From: Curtobacterium pusillum
GTDB lineage: Bacteria > Actinomycetota > Actinomycetes > Actinomycetales > Microbacteriaceae
Length of the DNA stretch: 64,000 nucleotides
Reading direction: 5' to 3'
Assembly (NCBI GenBank): GCA_002025645.1
Contig: CP018783.1
Span: 620,001 to 684,000 of the forward strand
The notes below the pieces were generated by a model. That model was not told the DNA's origin. It made no database searches and saw only the letters and a program-made list of their open reading frames with translations. Position numbers and translations under genes: made by a program. This document shows, in pieces, positions 1-8,580 of this stretch (positions are counted from its first letter, which is position 1; each line of letters begins with the position of its first letter).

Positions 1-279
1 GAGATCGGCAAGGTCCCGCGCGGCGACGTCCGCCGCATCGAGGACCGGCTCCGCGCCGTCGAGGACCACGTGCGCTCGCTCGAGGACCAGCACTGGAAGG
101 CGTCCGACCCGGAGCGCAAGGCCCGTCAGACGGGGCTCGCGAGCCAGCTCGAGGACGCCATCGGCAAGCTCGAGTCGGAGCTCGCCGAGGCACAGGCGTC
201 CGGTAACGCCCGCAAGATCAAGGACGCGCAGGAAGCACTCGACGCCCGCAAGATCTGGCTCGACGCGCTCGGCGGCTGA
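1..279 (+). CDS. DUF349 domain-containing protein, C-terminal 92 residues (5' partial)
   Basis: The frame is open from the first base and stops at TGA 277-279, so the start lies before the window. The visible part is highly charged and helical, rich in Glu, Lys, Arg and Ala heptads (for example RRIEDRLRAVEDHV), as in the coiled-coil ends of actinobacterial DUF349 proteins. The family is built from tandem helical repeats and has no settled biochemical role. An internal ATG at about 70 is unlikely to be the start because matching coiled-coil sequence continues upstream of it. A strong terminator follows within 10 bases. Confidence 0.7.
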   Translation, partial: EIGKVPRGDVRRIEDRLRAVEDHVRSLEDQHWKASDPERKARQTGLASQLEDAIGKLESELAEAQASGNARKIKDAQEALDARKIWLDALGG

Positions 280-287
280 TCCGACGT

Positions 288-331
288 ACGACGAAGCCCC
301 CGCGACCGTCCGGCCGCGGGGGCTTCGTCGT
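288..331. terminator. Strong intrinsic terminator hairpin
   Basis: A perfect 17-bp inverted repeat (288-304 with 315-331; arm core GAAGCCCCCGCG) encloses a 10-base loop. It sits 9 bases after the stop of the DUF349 gene and before the 3' end of ribF on the other strand, so it could serve both directions. No T tract follows, as is common in high-GC actinobacteria. Confidence 0.85.
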
Positions 332-351
332 CGGTGCGTGCGTGCGGCGCG

Positions 352-490
352 GCGCGCGGTCGGTGTGCGCAATGTGCGAGGCTCCGCGCACGGTGCGACC
401 CGGTTGCCATCGCACGATGCGCGGAACCTCGCACCGTGCCGGAGCGACCGCGCACCGCGCCGGTGCGACCTCGCACCGTGCGAGCCCGCC
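352..490. repeat. Cluster of GTGCGAGG / CCTCGCAC palindromic repeats (family R2)
   Basis: This intergenic stretch just past the ribF stop holds several copies of an octamer in both orientations, including the palindrome CTCGCACCGTGCGAG near 469-483 and the variant GGAACCTCGCACCGTG near 423-438. The same units recur at 11534-11690, also directly after a minus-strand gene. No convincing open frame is present. They could form extended RNA hairpins at mRNA 3' ends or be REP-like elements. Confidence 0.6.
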
Positions 491-495
491 GGGTG

Positions 496-1458
496 TCAGA
501 CGACCGCGGGGAGGCCCAGGAGCGTCCGGATGTCGCGGTCGTCCTGGCGCATCTGCGCGGCGAGCTCGTCCATCGAGTCGAACTTCACCATGCCCCGGAC
601 GTAGGAGACGAACAGGACGGAGATCGTCTCGCCGTACAGGTCGATGTCGACGTCGAGCAGGTGCGCCTCGATCTGCTTCGCCGGCACCCCCTCGAACGTC
701 GGGTTGTTGCCGACCGACACCGCCGCCGGGTACACCGTGCCGTCGTGCAGGACCCGGGCGGCGTACACACCGTCGGCCGGGACGAAGCCCTCGCACGCCG
801 GATCGAGGTTCGCGGTCGGGTACCCCATCGCCCGACCGCGCTCGTTCCCGTGCACGACGACGCTGCGGACGGCGTGCTCGCGACCGAGGAGTCGTGCGGC
901 CTCGGCGACCCGGCCGTCCCCGAGGAGCTCGCGGATCCACGTCGACGAGACGCGTCGCTCGCCGTCCGGCCGGACGTCGTCCACCAGGTCGACGTCGTCG
1001 ATGAGCTCGACGGTGAACCCGTGCTGCTCCCCGAGGGCGCGCAGCAATGTGACGTCGCCGGCTCCCTTGGCGCCGAAGCGGAAGTCACTGCCGACGAAGA
1101 CGAGTCGGGCGTGCAGGGTGTCGACGAGGATCTCGGACACGAACGCCTCTGGTGCCTTCGACTGCAGCTCGTGGTCGAAGCGGAGGAGCAGCGTGGCGTC
1201 GACGCCGACCTCGTCGAGGAGCTCGCGGCGCTGCGCGATGCTCGTCAGCGCTGGAGGGACCTTGCCCGGCTCGATGACGCTGAGCGGGTGCCGGTCGAAC
1301 GTCACGACGGTGGAGACGAGGTCGTGCTCACCGGCGGCGCGCTCAAGGTGGGCGATGACCGCGCGGTGTCCCACGTGCACGCCGTCGAACTTGCCGATGG
1401 TCACGGCGCTCGGCCCGAAGCCCTGCGCCACGTCGGCGGTGTCGTCGTAGTACTGCAT
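496..1458 (-). CDS. ribF: Bifunctional riboflavin kinase / FAD synthetase
   Basis: RibF phosphorylates riboflavin to FMN and then adenylylates FMN to FAD in the cytosol. The N-terminal nucleotidyltransferase domain carries GKFDGVHVGH (residues 22-31), the family's HxGH-type site, and FRFGAKGAGD (126-135). The C-terminal flavokinase domain has GRAMGYPTANL (208-218). Its 320 residues are normal for the family. The ATG is preceded by GGGGAG. It lies 9 bases downstream of a small membrane protein gene in a truB-to-ribF run, a common actinobacterial association. No FMN riboswitch is visible upstream. Confidence 0.96.
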   Translation of the reverse strand: MQYYDDTADVAQGFGPSAVTIGKFDGVHVGHRAVIAHLERAAGEHDLVSTVVTFDRHPLSVIEPGKVPPALTSIAQRRELLDEVGVDATLLLRFDHELQSKAPEAFVSEILVDTLHARLVFVGSDFRFGAKGAGDVTLLRALGEQHGFTVELIDDVDLVDDVRPDGERRVSSTWIRELLGDGRVAEAARLLGREHAVRSVVVHGNERGRAMGYPTANLDPACEGFVPADGVYAARVLHDGTVYPAAVSVGNNPTFEGVPAKQIEAHLLDVDIDLYGETISVLFVSYVRGMVKFDSMDELAAQMRQDDRDIRTLLGLPAVV

Positions 1459-1467
1459 GCCGCTCCC

Positions 1468-1911
1468 CTACTCGCCGGCCGTCACGCTGGACGGCGCCGG
1501 CTCGGTGGCGACGGCGGTCCGGTGGTGCTTCCGCAGCCACCACAGTCCGGCCGCGGGCAGCACGAGCGGGGCGAAGGCGTAGCCCATGCCGTAGTACGAC
1601 CAGATGGTGTCGTCGGGGAACAGCGCACGGTCGAACAGCGACAGGGTGCCGATGACGAGCACACCGGTCATCTCGAACACGATCGTCACGCAGGCGACCC
1701 GGTACCAGAACCGCCCGGGGGCGATGAGGGCGATCATCGCGACGATGTACACCACGGCCGCGCTGGCGCTCAGCGTGTACGCGAACGGCGCGAAGTCGAA
1801 CTTCTCGATGATCTGGACGACGCTGCGTCCGGTCGCCGCGAGCGCGAGGATGCCGTACACGGCGATGAGGACGCGGCCGATGCCCGTCGCGAGTGAGGAT
1901 CTGGTCGCCAT
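1468..1911 (-). CDS. Small four-helix integral membrane protein
   Basis: Unrecognised membrane protein of 147 residues. Four hydrophobic segments are visible: near residues 10-30 (VLIAVYGILALAATG), 45-70 (YTLSASAAVVYIVAMIALIA), 75-97 and 103-130 (YAFAPLVLPAAGLWWL), with a short polar C-tail. I chose ATG 1911 over an upstream in-frame ATG at 1977. The upstream extension is polar and proline-rich, and a TAGAAT box lies 7 bases before 1911, which suggests a leaderless transcript. ribF follows after 9 bases, so the two are probably co-transcribed. Function unknown. Confidence 0.7.
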   Translation of the reverse strand: MATRSSLATGIGRVLIAVYGILALAATGRSVVQIIEKFDFAPFAYTLSASAAVVYIVAMIALIAPGRFWYRVACVTIVFEMTGVLVIGTLSLFDRALFPDDTIWSYYGMGYAFAPLVLPAAGLWWLRKHHRTAVATEPAPSSVTAGE

Positions 1912-1918
1912 TGCACCG

Positions 1919-1924
1919 ATTCTA
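1919..1924 (-). promoter_or_regulatory. -10 element (TAGAAT) for leaderless membrane protein gene
   Basis: TAGAAT on the minus strand ends 7 bases before ATG 1911, placing the predicted transcription start at or one base before the start codon. No clear -35 is seen. It implies ribF can be transcribed from here independently of truB. Confidence 0.5.
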
Positions 1925-1981
1925 CCGACGCCGGGCGGGACGGATGACGCACCGCGACGATCGGCTCGACCCGGCACCGGA

Positions 1982-2347
1982 TCAGTTCAGGGCGAACCAG
2001 ATCTGGTACATCCGGTAGACCATGACGGCGACGGTGAACGCGCCGGCGCCGAGGACGACGGTGCTCCACTTCGTCCGGTCGATGAGCGCCCAGACGATGG
2101 TGGCCGGCGGCACGAGCAGCACCGACACCGCGTACACGCCGAACTCGAGCCCGTTGCCCTTCGGCGGACTGCCGACGGCGGGGAGCACGAGCGAGATGAC
2201 GCCCTGCGCCAGCAGGAGCAGCTCGACCAGGACGAGCGACCCGACCGTGTAGTCGTTGGGCTTCCACCCGATGAAGCCGACGACCACGGCGAACAGCCCC
2301 GCCACGACCGCGATGACGAGCTGCACCCACATGAACCACTCGATCAC
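1982..2347 (-). CDS. Small integral membrane protein translationally coupled to truB
   Basis: Unrecognised protein of 121 residues that is almost wholly hydrophobic, with four predicted helices (WVQLVIAVVAGLFAVVVGFI, LVLVELLLLAQGVISLVL, FGVYAVSVLLVPPATIVWAL and the C-terminal VVLGAGAFTVAVMV). Its ATG overlaps the truB stop by four bases (ATGA), so translation is probably coupled. There is no signal peptide beyond the first helix and no catalytic motif. Confidence 0.75.
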   Translation of the reverse strand: MIEWFMWVQLVIAVVAGLFAVVVGFIGWKPNDYTVGSLVLVELLLLAQGVISLVLPAVGSPPKGNGLEFGVYAVSVLLVPPATIVWALIDRTKWSTVVLGAGAFTVAVMVYRMYQIWFALN

Positions 2348-3285
2348 GCGCGCACCCCCGTCGGGGTCGGGAAGTTCGTGATGACCCGGAGCAGCCCGCG
2401 CCGGACCGACACGAGGCCGACCAGGCGGTCGTCGTCCGCGGCGACCGCAGCGACCGGGCCGTCCGAGTCCGGGTGGTCGGCGGCGACGCGCTTGCCGTCG
2501 GTGAGGTCCTTCGCCGCTGCGGCGTCGAGGGTCACCGACGAGAAGAGGCGTCGGGCGACGTCGGCGGGCCGGGCGAGGGCTGCGCGGACGTCGACGGACT
2601 CGTCCTCCAGGTCGATCGCGTCGTCGACGTCGAACGGCCCGACCTCGGTGCGCCGGAGCGCCGTCAGGTGGGCACCGGTGCCGAGCGCGGCGCCGACGTC
2701 ACGCGCGAGCGCCCGGACGTAGGTGCCGGAGGAGCAGGTGACGACCACGTCGAGGTCGACGACTCTCACGTCGGCGCCGTCCACCGACACGGTCCGGTCG
2801 TTCCGGCCGGTCACGTCGAAGCGGGAGACCGTCACCGCGCGCGACTTCAGGACGACGTCCTCGCCCTTGCGCGCGAGGTCGTACGCACGACGTCCGTCGA
2901 CCTTGATCGCGCTGACGGTCGACGGCACCTGCTCGATCTCGCCGCGCTGCGCTGCCACGGCCGTCTCGACCGCGGCGTCCGAGACGTCGGCGGACGCGGT
3001 GCCGACGGCCACGGTCGGCGTGCCGTCGGCGTCGTCGGAGTCCGTGGAGACGCCCAGGCGGATCGTCGCCGTGTAGGTCTTGCCGAGGCCGACGAGGTGC
3101 GTCAGCAGTCGGGTCGACGAGCCGATGCCGAGGAGCAACAGACCGGTCGCCATCGGGTCCAGGGTGCCGGCGTGGCCGACCTTCTTCAGACCCAGCCGAC
3201 GCCGGGCGATCGAGACGACCCGGTGGCTGGAGATCCCCTGCGGCTTGTCGACGAGGAGGATGCCGTCGGGCGCGGTTTCGAGCAC
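2344..3285 (-). CDS. truB: tRNA pseudouridine(55) synthase
   Basis: TruB isomerises U55 in the T loop of tRNAs. The catalytic signature AGTLDPMATG is at residues 39-48, with Asp43 as nucleophile. VDKPQGISSH (12-21) and the Tyr-containing GKTYTATIRLG segment (about 68-78) are also family features. Length is 313 residues, with an actinobacterial C-terminal extension of PUA-like character. The GTG start at 3285 is preceded at exactly six bases by TAATCT and no Shine-Dalgarno sequence, so the mRNA is probably leaderless. Confidence 0.96.
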   Translation of the reverse strand: MLETAPDGILLVDKPQGISSHRVVSIARRRLGLKKVGHAGTLDPMATGLLLLGIGSSTRLLTHLVGLGKTYTATIRLGVSTDSDDADGTPTVAVGTASADVSDAAVETAVAAQRGEIEQVPSTVSAIKVDGRRAYDLARKGEDVVLKSRAVTVSRFDVTGRNDRTVSVDGADVRVVDLDVVVTCSSGTYVRALARDVGAALGTGAHLTALRRTEVGPFDVDDAIDLEDESVDVRAALARPADVARRLFSSVTLDAAAAKDLTDGKRVAADHPDSDGPVAAVAADDDRLVGLVSVRRGLLRVITNFPTPTGVRA

Positions 3286-3291
3286 CAGAGG

Positions 3292-3297
3292 AGATTA
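3292..3297 (-). promoter_or_regulatory. -10 element (TAATCT) for leaderless truB
   Basis: TAATCT on the minus strand, six-base spacer CCTCTG, then GTG. The predicted transcription start coincides with the start codon. This is one of the best matches to the TANNNT-N6-start pattern in the window. Confidence 0.6.
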
Positions 3298-3313
3298 CCA
3301 GCGGTCGTGCCCG

Positions 3314-3760
3314 TCAGCAGGCGTCGTTCCACTCCCGACGGGGGTGCTCGGGGTCGGTGACGTCGAGCACGGCGGAGGCCGCGATCTTGACGTCGGCCCG
3401 GCGTTCGAGCCGACCCGACTCCTGCTCGACCCAGAGCGACCAGCGCCAGAGCCGGTGGGCGCCGTGGGCCAGCACCCCGTGCCCGTGCACCACGAGGACG
3501 CCGGGGCCCTCGCCGGTGGAACGGAACGGCGCGACGAGGTCGGACCGCAGCGCGTCGACGTCGCTCGACGGGGCGGCAGCAGCCATCGCGGACACCCCGT
3601 GCTGCTGGAAGCCGTCGACGAGCCCGGAGGCCACGCGCTCGAGGTCGACGCCGTCCTGTCCGTCGATGCCGACGACGGTCCGGTTCGTACCGACCTGTGC
3701 GATCACCTCGGCCGCGATGGCGGCCATGGTGTCGGTCTCCTGGGGTGCCCAACGTGCCAT
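3314..3760 (-). CDS. Uridine-kinase-like P-loop protein with degenerate Walker A motif
   Basis: Protein of 148 residues. The segment VVGIDGQDGVDLERVASGL (from about residue 29) has the frame of a uridine kinase/AAA-type P loop (normally GIDGxDGxGKTT), but the Lys and Thr/Ser that bind ATP phosphates are gone. The C-terminus, VTDPEHPRREWNDAC, resembles the usual end of actinobacterial uridine-kinase-like proteins. It is probably a catalytically dead paralog, or it may bind nucleotide in another way. I chose ATG 3760 because TACGGT lies six bases upstream; longer upstream frames are shadows of mutY. It is transcribed divergently from mutY with only 22 bases between start codons. Confidence 0.6.
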   Translation of the reverse strand: MARWAPQETDTMAAIAAEVIAQVGTNRTVVGIDGQDGVDLERVASGLVDGFQQHGVSAMAAAAPSSDVDALRSDLVAPFRSTGEGPGVLVVHGHGVLAHGAHRLWRWSLWVEQESGRLERRADVKIAASAVLDVTDPEHPRREWNDAC

Positions 3761-3766
3761 GTGCCC

Positions 3767-3776
3767 ACCGTAGGCT
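3767..3776. promoter_or_regulatory. Overlapping divergent -10 boxes, kinase-like gene and mutY
   Basis: The plus-strand ten-mer ACCGTAGGCT contains TAGGCT (3771-3776) six bases before the mutY GTG 3783 and, on the minus strand, TACGGT (3767-3772) six bases before ATG 3760. The two -10 hexamers share the central TA. Both transcripts would be leaderless and the polymerases cannot bind together. Confidence 0.55.
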
Positions 3777-3782
3777 GTCGTG

Positions 3783-4724
3783 GTGAACGCGAGTCGTGCC
3801 TCCCGACCGAATGTGGACAAGGTGCCCCGTCCACAGGACGCGACCCCGGCACCGGACGTCGCGACCCCGCTCATCGCCTGGTTCCGCGCCGAGGCGCGGG
3901 ACCTGCCGTGGCGCCGCCCCGGTTTCCCGGCGTGGGGAACGCTGGTCAGCGAGATCATGCTGCAGCAGACGCAGGTGGCGCGCGTCATCCCCCGCCTGGA
4001 GGCATGGCTCACCCGGTGGCCGACGCCTGCGGACCTCGCGGCGTCACCCCCGGCGGACGCGGTGCGTGCCTGGGACCGGCTCGGCTACCCGAGACGGGCG
4101 CTCGCGCTGCACGCGGCCGCGACGGCGATCGCCGAGCAGCACGACAACGTGGTGCCCCGCGACGTCGACGCGCTGCTCGCGCTGCCCGGCATCGGCGACT
4201 ACACGGCTCGCGCCGTCGCGGTCTTCGCGTACGGCGACCGGCACCCGGTCGTGGACGTGAACGTCCGACGGGTGCTCGCGCGCGCCCTGCTCGGCCAGGG
4301 CGAACCCGGCCCGGCGAAGGCGAAGCAGGACCTCCCGCTGATGGAGTCGGTGCTGCCGGAGGACCGCGACGACGCCGCAGCGACGAACGCCGCCGTGATG
4401 GAGCTCGGCGCACTCGTCTGCGTCGCCCGCTCCCCCGCGTGCGACGCGTGCCCGATCGCGGACCGCTGCGCGTGGCGGGCCGCCGGCTACCCGGAGCACG
4501 ACGGCCCACGAGCGCCGAAGCAGGCGAAGTTCGCCGGCAGCGACCGGCAGGTGCGGGGCCTGATCATGGCGGAGCTCCGCGCGAGCGACGTCCCCGTCAC
4601 GCGGGACGAGATCGAGCCGGTGTGGCCCGACGCCGAGCAGCGGGACCGGGCGCTCGCGTCGCTCCTGCGCGACGGACTGGCCGTCGGGGACGACGCGAGC
4701 GGCTACCGGCTGCCCGAGGGCTGA
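3783..4724 (+). CDS. mutY: A/G-specific adenine glycosylase
   Basis: MutY removes adenine mispaired with 8-oxoguanine. Counting from GTG 3783, it shows the catalytic Glu57 in SEIMLQQTQ, the helix-hairpin-helix LPGIGDYTA (134-142), catalytic Asp158 in VVDVNVRRV, and a [4Fe-4S] loop of four cysteines at 213, 220, 223 and 229 (spacing C-X6-C-X2-C-X5-C). The C-terminal NUDIX-like 8-oxoG reader seems very short (313 residues in all). GTG codons at 3780 and 3783 are both in frame; 3783 is preferred because TAGGCT is exactly six bases before it. Confidence 0.95.
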   Translation: MNASRASRPNVDKVPRPQDATPAPDVATPLIAWFRAEARDLPWRRPGFPAWGTLVSEIMLQQTQVARVIPRLEAWLTRWPTPADLAASPPADAVRAWDRLGYPRRALALHAAATAIAEQHDNVVPRDVDALLALPGIGDYTARAVAVFAYGDRHPVVDVNVRRVLARALLGQGEPGPAKAKQDLPLMESVLPEDRDDAAATNAAVMELGALVCVARSPACDACPIADRCAWRAAGYPEHDGPRAPKQAKFAGSDRQVRGLIMAELRASDVPVTRDEIEPVWPDAEQRDRALASLLRDGLAVGDDASGYRLPEG

Positions 4725-4733
4725 CCGGACGGG

Positions 4734-5189
4734 TCAGGCGCGCGCCTCGTCGGCGTCGTCCTCGTCCTCGTCCTCGTCGTGCTTGTACGGGTCGGCGTCA
4801 CCGGCGTAGCTCGCACCTGCGGCCGCGGCACGGACCTGCTCGTCGCGCACCTGGGCCTGCACCAGCAGGTCCTCCATGTGCGCCGAGGTCTCCGGCAGGG
4901 CGTCGGCGATGAACTCGAGCGACGGGGTGAGCCGCGCCGTGATGTTCTTGCCGACCTCCGAACGGAGCATGCCCGTCGCGGCCTTGAGTGCTGCGGCCGA
5001 GTCGGCACGCTCCTCGTCGGTGCCGTACACCGTGTAGAAGATCGACGCGTGCTGCAGGTCACCGGTCACGCGGACGTCGGTGATCGTCACGAACCCGAGC
5101 CGGGGGTCACGCAGACCCTTGTCGAGTCGGCGTGCGACGACTTCCTTGATGCGGTCCGCCATCTTGCGTGCGCGCTGCGGATCGGCCAT
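4734..5189 (-). CDS. rbfA: Ribosome-binding factor A
   Basis: RbfA binds immature 30S subunits during 16S rRNA 5'-end processing and cold adaptation. Residues 1-115 have the single KH-like domain (RKMADRIKEVVARRLDKGL; LGFVTITDVRVTGDLQHA). A tail of about 35 residues follows and ends in an acidic run (DEDEDEDDADEA). ATG 5189 has AGGAGG upstream. It is separated from infB by a strong terminator hairpin, so part of its expression may depend on readthrough or its own promoter. Confidence 0.95.
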   Translation of the reverse strand: MADPQRARKMADRIKEVVARRLDKGLRDPRLGFVTITDVRVTGDLQHASIFYTVYGTDEERADSAAALKAATGMLRSEVGKNITARLTPSLEFIADALPETSAHMEDLLVQAQVRDEQVRAAAAGASYAGDADPYKHDEDEDEDDADEARA

Positions 5190-5227
5190 GGGTGCCTCCT
5201 GTGGAGATGTCTTGCTCTGGAACGGGG

Positions 5228-5265
5228 CTGGGCCCCGGCCTCCCGTGAAGGAGACCGGGGCCCAG
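5228..5265 (-). terminator. Intrinsic terminator hairpin between infB and rbfA
   Basis: CTGGGCCCCGG and CCGGGGCCCAG pair around a CTCC/GGAG inner stem (one mismatch) and a short loop, giving a stem of about 16 bp. It lies 14 bases past the infB stop. In an operon with rbfA directly downstream it is more likely an attenuating terminator or RNA-processing site than an absolute end. Confidence 0.75.
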
Positions 5266-5278
5266 GGTACTCACGCGA

Positions 5279-8125
5279 CTAGTCGCGCGGCTTCTCGACG
5301 AGCTCGGTGGTCTCGATCTCGTCGCCGATCTGGATGTCGTTGAACTTGCCCAGACCGATACCGGCTTCGAAGTCCGTGCGGACCTCGGTCACGTCGTCCT
5401 TGAAGCGACGCAGCGACTCGATGGCCAGACCATCGGCGAGCACCACGCCTTCGCGGATGACGCGCGCCTTCGCGTTGCGCGTGATCGTGCCGGAGCGGAC
5501 GATGACACCCGCGATGTTGCCGAACTTGGAGGAACGGAACACCTCGCGGATCTCGGCGACACCCGACTGGACCTCTTCGTACTCGGGCTTGAGCATGCCC
5601 TTGAGGGACTGCTCGATGTCCTCGAGTGCGTTGTAGATGACCGAGTAGAAGCGCACGTCGATGCCTTCGCGCGCTGCACGCTCGCGGGCCTTGACGTCCG
5701 GGCGGACGTTGAAGCCGACGACGATCGCGTTGTCGATCGTGGCCAGGTCGATGTCCGACTCCGTGATCGCACCCACACCGCGGTGCAGGATGCGGAGCTG
5801 GACGCTGTCGTCGACCTCGATGTCCAGGAGCGACTGCTCGAGTGCCTCGACGGCACCGGAGACGTCACCCTTGATGATGAGGTTGAGCGAGTCGACCTTG
5901 CCCTCTTCGAGTGCGCGGGTGAAGTCCTCGAGCGAGATGCGCTTGCGGGCCTTGGCCAGCTGGGCGTTGCGCTCGGCGGCTTCACGCTTCTCGGCGATCT
6001 GACGTGCCGTGCGGTCCTCTTCGGTGACGAGGAACGTGTCACCGGCGCGGGGCACCGAGGACAGACCCTGCACCTGGACCGGGCGGCTCGGCGTCGCGGC
6101 CTTGACCGCCACACCGTTCTCGTCGGTCATCGCACGGACGCGGCCGTAGGCCGTGCCCGCCACGATGGCGTCGCCGACGTGCAGCGTCCCGGACTGGATG
6201 AGGACGGTCGCCACCGCACCACGGCCCTTGTCGAGCCGTGCTTCGATCGCGACGCCTCGGGCGTCCTTGTCGGGGTTCGCACGCAGGTCGAGACCGGCGT
6301 CGGCGGTCAGCAGCACGGCGTCCAGGAGGTCCTGGATACCGATGTTCTGACGAGCCGAGACGTCGACGAACATGACGTCGCCGCCGTACTCCTCGGCCAC
6401 CAGGTTGTACTCGGTGAGCTGCTGGCGGACCTTGGCCGGGTTCGCGCCTTCCTTGTCGATCTTGTTCACCGCGACCACGATCGGCACACCGGCCGACTGG
6501 GCGTGGTTCAGCGCCTCGATCGTCTGGGGCATGATGCCGTCGTCCGCCGCGACCACGAGGATCGCGATGTCGGTGACCTGCGCACCACGAGCACGCATGG
6601 CCGTGAAGGCCTCGTGACCCGGGGTGTCGATGAACGTGATCGGACGCTCGATGCCCTCGTGCTCGGTGACGATCTGGTACGCACCGATGTGCTGGGTGAT
6701 GCCACCGGCCTCGCCCTCGACGACCTTCGAGTTCCGGATCGCGTCGAGCAGGCGGGTCTTGCCGTGGTCGACGTGACCCATGACGGTGACGACCGGGGGA
6801 CGCTGCTGCAGGACGGAGTCGTCCTCGTCGGCGTACTCGGCGTCGATGTCGATGTCGAAGCCCTCGAGGAGCTCCTTGTCCTCGTCCTCCGGCGAGACGA
6901 TCTGGATCTTGTAGCCCAGCTCGTCGCCGAGGACCTCGAACGTGGCCTCGTCCAGGGACTCGGTCGCGGTCGCCATCTCACCGAGGTGGAACAGCACCGT
7001 CACCAGGTTGCCGGGGCTCGCGTCGATCTTGTCCGCGAAGTCCGAGATGCTCGCACCACGACGGAGTCGCACGACCGTGTTGCCGTCACCGCGAGGGACC
7101 TGCACACCACCGAGCGACGGCGCCTGCCGCATCTCGTACTCGGCGCGCTTCGTCCGCTTCGACTTGCGGGCACGGCTCTTGCCGCCACCGCGACCGAACG
7201 CACCAGCGGTACCGCCGCCGGGGCCACGACCACGGCCACCGCCACCGGCGGGACGCGGGCCACTGAAGGCCGGACGCGGGAAGCCGCCACCGGCACCACC
7301 GGCACCGCCCGGACGACCACCGGGGCCGCCACGACCGCCGCCACCCTGGCCCGGGCGCTGCCCGAAGCCGTTCGGACGGTTGCCCTGACCGGGACCACCG
7401 GGACGCGGGGCACCCGGACGGGGAACGCCCGGACGCGGCGGAGCCGGGCGCGGGATGCCGTTGCCGCCACCGGCGCCGCCGGCGGGGCGCTGGCCCATGC
7501 CCTGGTTAGACGAGTACGGGTTGTTGCCCGGACGCGGCGGGCGCGAGCCCATGCCCTGGCTCGACGCGTAGGGGTTGTTGCCCGGGCGTGCGCCCGGCTT
7601 CGGGCCACCCGGCTTCGGACCGGCTGCTGCACCGGGCTTCGGAGCGCCACCGGGCTTGACGGCGTCGCTCTTCGCCTCGGGGGCTGCGCCGTCACCGGCG
7701 TCGCCGGACTTCTCGGCGGCGGCCTTCTCGGCAGCAGCGGCCTTCCGCGCAGCCTCGGCCTCGGCCTGTCGCTGTGCGACGGACTTCGGCGCGGCCGGCG
7801 TCGGGACGTCAGCGGCGGGCGCCTGCACCTCGGGCTCGGGGGTGGGTGCCGGACGTGCCGGACCCGGGCGGGGGCCGCCCGGCTTCGGCGCGCTCGACTT
7901 CGGTGCAGCCGCCGTGGCGGGTGCACTCGGGGTCTGTGCCGCGGCGGGCTTCGACGCCGAGGCGCCGTCAGCCTGCAGTGCAGCGCGGAGCTTGCGTGCG
8001 ACGGGGGGTTCGACGCTGGAGCTCGGGCCCTTGACGAATTCGCCGAGTTCCTTGAGCTTCTCCATTGCGGTCTTGCTGTCGACACCGAGTTCGGATGCGA
8101 TCTCGTGTACGCGTGGTTTTGCCAC
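5279..8125 (-). CDS. infB: Translation initiation factor IF-2
   Basis: IF-2 is the GTPase that places fMet-tRNA on the 30S subunit and promotes subunit joining. The 948 residues comprise an N-terminal IF2N helical domain (about 1-55: [22 protein letters not shown]), a long Pro/Gly/Ala/Arg-rich disordered linker (about 60-320) with two tandem RPGNNPY-type repeats, a second IF2N-like region, the G domain (GHVDHGKT near 452, [12 protein letters not shown]), and the beta-barrel and C2 domains. GTG 8125 follows GAAGGAG. The long linker is typical of actinobacteria. Confidence 0.97.
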   Translation of the reverse strand: MAKPRVHEIASELGVDSKTAMEKLKELGEFVKGPSSSVEPPVARKLRAALQADGASASKPAAAQTPSAPATAAAPKSSAPKPGGPRPGPARPAPTPEPEVQAPAADVPTPAAPKSVAQRQAEAEAARKAAAAEKAAAEKSGDAGDGAAPEAKSDAVKPGGAPKPGAAAGPKPGGPKPGARPGNNPYASSQGMGSRPPRPGNNPYSSNQGMGQRPAGGAGGGNGIPRPAPPRPGVPRPGAPRPGGPGQGNRPNGFGQRPGQGGGGRGGPGGRPGGAGGAGGGFPRPAFSGPRPAGGGGRGRGPGGGTAGAFGRGGGKSRARKSKRTKRAEYEMRQAPSLGGVQVPRGDGNTVVRLRRGASISDFADKIDASPGNLVTVLFHLGEMATATESLDEATFEVLGDELGYKIQIVSPEDEDKELLEGFDIDIDAEYADEDDSVLQQRPPVVTVMGHVDHGKTRLLDAIRNSKVVEGEAGGITQHIGAYQIVTEHEGIERPITFIDTPGHEAFTAMRARGAQVTDIAILVVAADDGIMPQTIEALNHAQSAGVPIVVAVNKIDKEGANPAKVRQQLTEYNLVAEEYGGDVMFVDVSARQNIGIQDLLDAVLLTADAGLDLRANPDKDARGVAIEARLDKGRGAVATVLIQSGTLHVGDAIVAGTAYGRVRAMTDENGVAVKAATPSRPVQVQGLSSVPRAGDTFLVTEEDRTARQIAEKREAAERNAQLAKARKRISLEDFTRALEEGKVDSLNLIIKGDVSGAVEALEQSLLDIEVDDSVQLRILHRGVGAITESDIDLATIDNAIVVGFNVRPDVKARERAAREGIDVRFYSVIYNALEDIEQSLKGMLKPEYEEVQSGVAEIREVFRSSKFGNIAGVIVRSGTITRNAKARVIREGVVLADGLAIESLRRFKDDVTEVRTDFEAGIGLGKFNDIQIGDEIETTELVEKPRD

Positions 8126-8199
8126 TGTTCTCCTTCACGGGTCCCACCCCGTGGAGGGGCAGGACTCAATGGATGACGGGTCTCATTTCGAGCCGCTCA

Positions 8200-8514
8200 T
8201 CAGTTGTCCATAAGCCGTTCAGCCTGTTCTGTCGTGTCCTGGTGTCCGCCCGACTGCGCGGCTTCGAGGCCGTGCAGGTGGTCGAGCACTGCGGACGTGT
8301 CGGGTTCGCGATCCAGCCGGAGCGCCCGGCGGAAGGCCCGGCGCTTGACGGCCAGTTCGTAGGCTTCGACGGTCGGGGTGAGCCATGCTCCCCGGCCCGG
8401 CATGACTGCCTTCGGATCCGCCACGACTCGCCCATCGCTCAGGGCGACGACACGGAGGAGGGAGGATCGGGGAGCGCGACGACGACTGCCGATGCACGTT
8501 CTGACGGGGACCAC
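8200..8514 (-). CDS. YlxR family (DUF448) RNA-binding protein
   Basis: A 104-residue member of the family normally encoded between nusA and infB, as here. The N-terminal signature is PVRTCIGSRRRAP with LLRVVALSDGRVV after it; most members have CxGC, so the second Cys is Ser here. GRGAWLTPTVEAYELAVKRRAFRRAL (split across about residues 41-66) is the conserved basic helix. YlxR proteins bind RNA or RNase P and modulate transcription. GTG 8514 has AAGGAG just upstream. Confidence 0.85.
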   Translation of the reverse strand: MVPVRTCIGSRRRAPRSSLLRVVALSDGRVVADPKAVMPGRGAWLTPTVEAYELAVKRRAFRRALRLDREPDTSAVLDHLHGLEAAQSGGHQDTTEQAERLMDN

Positions 8515-8580
8515 CTTACTCCTTGCCTCGGATCGACGCGATCCGGCACGCCCGGACCGGACGTGCCGGCAGCGAAACCG

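Noticed and set aside
5783-8176. A 797-codon plus-strand open frame opposite infB
   Set aside because: Shadow of infB; Gly/Thr/Arg-rich part mirrors the Pro/Gly linker of IF-2.
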